Positions 28,027 through 30,551 of a stretch of 30,551 bases of DNA are shown here, in pieces (positions within the stretch are counted from its first letter, which is position 1; every line of letters starts with the position of its first letter). This DNA comes from a virus, in IMG/VR virus record IMGVR_UViG_3300028388_001670, positions 1 to 30,551 of that record; one strand, 5' to 3'. The position numbers and the translations under genes were made by a program. The notes under the pieces were generated by a model. It was not told the DNA's origin and did not search any database. It worked only from the letters and a program-made list of their open reading frames with translations.

Positions 28027-28711
28027 ACAGACCTCCGTCATCGTCTTGCGTCACGGCATAGTTGCCGTTTCCGTTGCTGCTGAAATTCGGCTCGTATACG
28101 CTTTTCCATCCCCGCCTTGCGCTCTCCCTCACTGCCACCATTGCCCGTTGTGGCCCTATTGCCGACAAATCGTCTAGCGTAAGCCGTGCCTGGGTCTCAC
28201 TAAATGTAAGCCCACGCTCATCCACCGATTCAAGCCACACTTTCCACGCTTTGATAAAGCCTTCAGTTTTCAGATTGTCCGGCAGGCACCAGTAAGGATT
28301 GTCTCCCCCCTCCCCCTTAGTTTTATTATTTATTTTATCTTTTCTTTTTGTTAGTACGTTTCCCGTACTAGTTACCGGTACGTTTCCCGTACTGGTACCA
28401 GTACGTTTCCCGTACTGCTTATTGTCAAGTAGTACATTTGCCGCACTAGTTACGGAGTACAAAAAATGCTGCCCTAGCTTCACTCTTTTTACCCACCCAT
28501 TGTCAATTGCGTCATCTATGGCTGCCTTGATTGAGCCGCGACTGGCGATACCTGTCATTGCCTGAAATTGACTGTAGCTGATGCGGTCTTGCTCTTTTTG
28601 CCAGCCCCACGTTTTACGAGCAATGGCACACACAACCTTAAATGTCGTATATGACGCCACCGGCATCACCACATCAAATAGCCAATTGTCTACAGTCGTG
28701 TAACCGCTCAT
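28019..28711 (-). CDS. Replication initiator, lambda O-like, with iterons in gene
   Basis: The 230-residue product has an N-terminal winged-helix region (VDNWLFDVVMPVASYTTFKV, IARKTWGWQKEQDRISYSQF, SIKAAIDDAIDNGWVKRVKL) like the replication protein O N-terminal family. A low-complexity linker (about 100-140, with repeated TGTSTGNVPVT and a Lys/Asn-rich stretch) follows, then a C-terminal domain. The linker is encoded by the iterons listed separately, as in lambda O. The C-terminus would recruit the helicase encoded next. It starts one base after the primase stop. Confidence 0.75.
   Translation of the reverse strand: MSGYTTVDNWLFDVVMPVASYTTFKVVCAIARKTWGWQKEQDRISYSQFQAMTGIASRGSIKAAIDDAIDNGWVKRVKLGQHFLYSVTSAANVLLDNKQYGKRTGTSTGNVPVTSTGNVLTKRKDKINNKTKGEGGDNPYWCLPDNLKTEGFIKAWKVWLESVDERGLTFSETQARLTLDDLSAIGPQRAMVAVRESARRGWKSVYEPNFSSNGNGNYAVTQDDDGGLYV
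28317..28447. other. Probable origin of replication: iterons plus AT-rich tract
   Basis: Four 17-bp iterons lie inside the initiator gene. AGTACGTTTCCCGTACT is at 28353-28369 and 28400-28416, with a one-base variant at 28377-28393 and a degenerate copy (AGTACATTTGCCGCACT) at 28431-28447. Each is partly palindromic (AGTACG/CGTACT). Start-to-start spacing is 24, 23 and 31 bp. Immediately left is an AT-rich run (28317-28352), a likely unwinding element. The arrangement matches lambda-type origins in the initiator gene. Confidence 0.75.
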
Positions 28712-28712
28712 C

Positions 28713-29672
28713 TTAGCACCGCTTCGTTGCTCGCTTAATGTAGTTTTCTATCATCGCCGGCGTCATTCCGTATTCAACAATCAAATCATCCGGCTTGTCT
28801 GGTAACCGCACGAAGCGCGCCCGGTCGCCTAGCATCATCCCCACCCGCTGCGCTGACTGACCGTCGCTGTAAGCATCCGGGTCTAGCGTCACGTAAACCG
28901 GATCACAATTGCCCAGGCGCTCAATCAACGCGCCCGCTGGCATCTTCGACGGCACGGCGACGACCTTGTACTTGTGGCCCATGTGGGCAAAAAGCACAAT
29001 CGCCTTTTTTGCACCTTCTACCAACAGCGTCGCGCCTGCCGGTTCTTCGTCGGGGTCGGTGAGGTACAGCGGTGCGGGTAATCCGGAGGTAAATCTGTAC
29101 TTACCCGCACCGTTCGCCGGCTGCAATAGCCGATACTGCACATTCACCGCTTCCCACCCAACATCAAATACCGGTATCGTCATCGCTGGCGAATGGTGCA
29201 GGCTACCGTTGGTGCCGTAGGTGTAATCTGGCGTGTAGCCAAGCTTGAACCAGTCCTGCAGGCTGTCCGGTATGCCCTGCTCCCGCCACAGCTTGCGATG
29301 CTGCTCTTGCATAGCATCGTGCCAGCCGCGCCAGTACTCCGCCTGCTGCAATTCCTCGATGCGCGCCTTGAGCCGTCGCTGTTCACGCGCCGCCTGCTCC
29401 GCCCGCAGTTCTTCCAACTCTTTGATGCGCACCGGGTCAAGCTTGCGCCCCGGCTTGTCGTCATCGGCAAAACCCTTAAATCCACAGCGACGGCACCAGA
29501 AGTTTGACGCCTGCCCATCACGCTGCCAGATGCGGAATCGGTCAGATGGATCATTGCCGCCCCGCCCTCCCCCGCACTCTGGACACGCGCTGCTAAATTC
29601 GTTTCCTGTCTGGTGTTGAGCGTCGGGTAAATTGCCGAATCGCTCGATGATGTCGGCTGGTAGCGGGATCAT
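28713..29672 (-). CDS. Zinc-ribbon/TOPRIM DNA primase
   Basis: The 319-residue protein has a CHC2-like zinc ribbon at 30-63 (CPEC and WCRRC). A charged coiled coil follows (about 82-125, RIKELEELRAEQAAREQRRL), and then a TOPRIM-type catalytic region with LLVEGAKKA (E219) and TLDPDAYSDG (D264/D266). No helicase domain is fused. ATG 29672 is preferred; the longer frame from 29816 overlaps a zinc-ribbon gene. It is encoded directly before the initiator, so it should synthesise RNA primers at the origin. Confidence 0.8.
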   Translation of the reverse strand: MIPLPADIIERFGNLPDAQHQTGNEFSSACPECGGGRGGNDPSDRFRIWQRDGQASNFWCRRCGFKGFADDDKPGRKLDPVRIKELEELRAEQAAREQRRLKARIEELQQAEYWRGWHDAMQEQHRKLWREQGIPDSLQDWFKLGYTPDYTYGTNGSLHHSPAMTIPVFDVGWEAVNVQYRLLQPANGAGKYRFTSGLPAPLYLTDPDEEPAGATLLVEGAKKAIVLFAHMGHKYKVVAVPSKMPAGALIERLGNCDPVYVTLDPDAYSDGQSAQRVGMMLGDRARFVRLPDKPDDLIVEYGMTPAMIENYIKRATKRC

Positions 29673-29673
29673 G

Positions 29674-29835
29674 TTATTTTGTCCTATACGTTGTCCTGGC
29701 TTTACACTTGGGGCAATGCCACGTCTCCCATCCGTCCTCAGTCTCGGTGATGAGAATATTGGCGATGGCAAAACACACGGGGCATTGACGCTTAACGGTG
29801 GTTCCTTTAATAGCAATACGCTTTGTCATTGTCAT
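29674..29835 (-). CDS. 53-residue zinc-ribbon protein
   Basis: The product starts MTMTKRIAIKGTTVKRQCPV with CPVC at 18-21, then CPKC at 41-44, followed by KARTTYRTK. This is two CxxC knuckles joined by a 19-residue beta hairpin, the usual zinc ribbon. AAAGGA stands about 7 nt before ATG 29835. It ends one base before the primase start. It is probably a nucleic-acid or protein adaptor; its role is unknown. Confidence 0.6.
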   Translation of the reverse strand: MTMTKRIAIKGTTVKRQCPVCFAIANILITETEDGWETWHCPKCKARTTYRTK

Positions 29836-29870
29836 TGTTAAATCCTTTACAATTTGTCTTACGTCTACAA

Positions 29871-30050
29871 TTACAACACAAATGATGCGAAATCCGCCGG
29901 CACCACGCCAAACGGCAGCACCGGCCCGGCTTGCTGATTATGCCAGTCGATGTAGTCGCTCAGCGTCGCGTGCCGGATGCCGTGAGGCGTGACGAAGTAG
30001 TAGTAGTCTTTTCCGAGGATGGTTTTTTTGATGACGGGGTATTGCTGCAT
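29871..30050 (-). CDS. 59-residue early protein
   Basis: The product begins MQQYPVIKKTILGKDYYYFV, continues TPHGIRHATLSDYIDWHNQQ and ends in a hydrophobic tail (PADFASFVL). A GGAGAG site lies just before ATG 30050, whereas a longer frame back to 30173 lacks a ribosome-binding site. It has a beta hairpin and one helix. No family is known. A small GGCGT/ACGCC hairpin precedes its ribosome-binding site. Confidence 0.55.
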   Translation of the reverse strand: MQQYPVIKKTILGKDYYYFVTPHGIRHATLSDYIDWHNQQAGPVLPFGVVPADFASFVL

Positions 30051-30179
30051 CGTTCTCTCCGATGGCGTAAAACAAAAACGCCCTAATTCTCGTGGCTCAG
30101 AGCGGCAGAATGCCGGTTCCGGGTAGCGTCGCAATCCCTGCCACAGGATCACGCTGCCGCCCTGAGCCTCCATGACGAG
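30051..30179 (-). other. Non-coding gap between small early genes
   Basis: I see no supported gene here. There is one short hairpin, GGCGT with ACGCC around a T-rich loop, at about 30064-30082, just upstream of the 59-residue gene. It is not followed by a T-tract, so termination is not implied. Confidence 0.4.
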
Positions 30180-30365
30180 TTATCTTAAAACTTTCGTCAA
30201 GTCGTCAAACGGCAGCCGGTCAGTAATGTAAAGCTGTTTCAATGCGTCCTCTAAGTCAATCAACTTTTCAATATAGCCGCTGCCCTCGCATTTTGGGCAT
30301 CCGAAACCGTCACATTCCTGACACAGCTCTCTTGACTGTACAAAATACTTGATCTCATCCATCAT
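30180..30365 (-). CDS. Small protein with DnaJ-like CxxCxGxG motif
   Basis: The 61-residue product starts MMDEIKYFVQSRELCQECDG and contains CQECDGFGCPKCEGSGYI, two overlapping CxxCxGxG units typical of DnaJ-type zinc fingers. A helix follows (LEDALKQLYITDRLPFDDLT). GGAG lies upstream of the paired ATGs at 30365 and 30362. Isolated CxxCxGxG modules occur in small phage proteins; a chaperone-like role is inferred only from the motif. Confidence 0.6.
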   Translation of the reverse strand: MMDEIKYFVQSRELCQECDGFGCPKCEGSGYIEKLIDLEDALKQLYITDRLPFDDLTKVLR

Positions 30366-30551
30366 AATTCTCCGTAAAAAGACAACGCAGGCTGCACGCA
30401 AACTCAATCAATCGCGCATCCGTCAGCCCGCAAATGGTGCGGTCCGGTTTTGTTGCCGCCCACCGCGTGCCATACCTGACTACCTCATAGCCGCGACTTC
30501 TCAGATACGTCGCGGCCTGCTCCGCTGTTAAATTTTTGCCGGGACTGGCGA
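30355..30551 (-). CDS. Truncated unknown protein at the window edge
   Basis: A minus-strand frame enters from the right edge and stops at 30355. The visible residues include KNLTAEQAATYLRSRGYEVV and RYGTRWAATKPDRTICGLTD. LTAEQAATYLRSRGYEV could be a helix-turn-helix start, but the 5' end is missing. It overlaps the next gene by 11 nt. Confidence 0.5.
   Translation of the reverse strand, partial: ASPGKNLTAEQAATYLRSRGYEVVRYGTRWAATKPDRTICGLTDARLIEFACSLRCLFTENYDG

Noticed and set aside
28353-28447. CRISPR-like short repeats
   Set aside because: Units are 17 bp with very short, unequal gaps and lie inside a coding frame next to an AT-rich tract; they fit iterons, and no cas genes are present.
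1-30551. tRNA genes, integrase or lysogeny repressor
   Set aside because: No cloverleaf-like sequence was noticed, and none of the readable proteins has recombinase or CI-type repressor features; a dedicated tRNA scan would be needed to exclude divergent tRNAs.

Overview
The window is about 30.5 kb of a tailed double-stranded DNA bacteriophage genome (or prophage). The gene set points to a siphovirus with an HK97-fold head: large and small terminase, portal, Mu F/SPP1 gp7-type head protein, a protease-capsid fusion, a head-tail connector, a major tail protein, G/GT-type tail chaperones, a short tape measure (566 aa), tail-tip and spike proteins, and a lambda-like replication module. I see no integrase, repressor, tRNA, CRISPR array or insertion sequence. 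The lifestyle and host cannot be read from the window. The endolysin implies a peptidoglycan-bearing bacterial host, and GGAG/AGGAG ribosome-binding sites are common.

Layout, left to right. (1) 1-920, plus strand: a chain of very small genes (secreted or membrane proteins and a zinc ribbon) with three copies of a G-rich spacer. (2) 957-16421, minus strand: late genes read leftward, namely capsid, a decoration-like protein, a PAPS-type sulfotransferase, connectors, tail tube, tail chaperones with a programmed -1 frameshift, tape measure, tail tip, small membrane proteins (holin candidates), a beta-helix spike and a LamG-like protein. (3) 16428-17717: an interruption. It holds a minus-strand promoter and leader with an intrinsic-terminator hairpin just ahead of the capsid gene, a small minus-strand gene, and a plus-strand transcription unit of four small genes ending in a good terminator. 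(4) 17716-22678, minus: gp10-like protein, head morphogenesis, portal and terminases. (5) 22723-24956, minus: promoter/operator region, a two-glycosidase endolysin with a tiny membrane protein behind it, and a small HTH protein. (6) 24809-30551, minus: replication and early genes. These are a frame-disrupted metallophosphoesterase, RusA-like resolvase, HTH protein, DnaB-like ATPase, an initiator carrying iterons and an AT-rich tract inside its gene (probable origin), a zinc-ribbon/TOPRIM primase and several small zinc-binding proteins.

The leftward genes are tightly packed with ATGA, TGATG or TAATG stop-start overlaps, so most are probably translationally coupled. Replication would begin at the iterons inside the initiator gene, with primase, initiator and helicase encoded consecutively. 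Packaging, head and tail genes follow in an order close to HK97-like phages, with three departures: the gp10-like gene lies upstream of the capsid gene, a plus-strand cassette is inserted there, and a sulfotransferase sits among the head genes. Lysis functions appear split, with the endolysin upstream of terminase and the holin-like genes in the tail-fibre region.

The most noteworthy items are the sulfotransferase in the virion operon, the textbook -1 frameshift signal (slippery A AAT TTA, 5-nt spacer, 9-bp stem), the capsid-leader attenuator candidate, the internal start inside the protease-capsid fusion, the plus-strand cassette with a ribbon-helix-helix-like gene and paired operator-like repeats, and the iteron origin.
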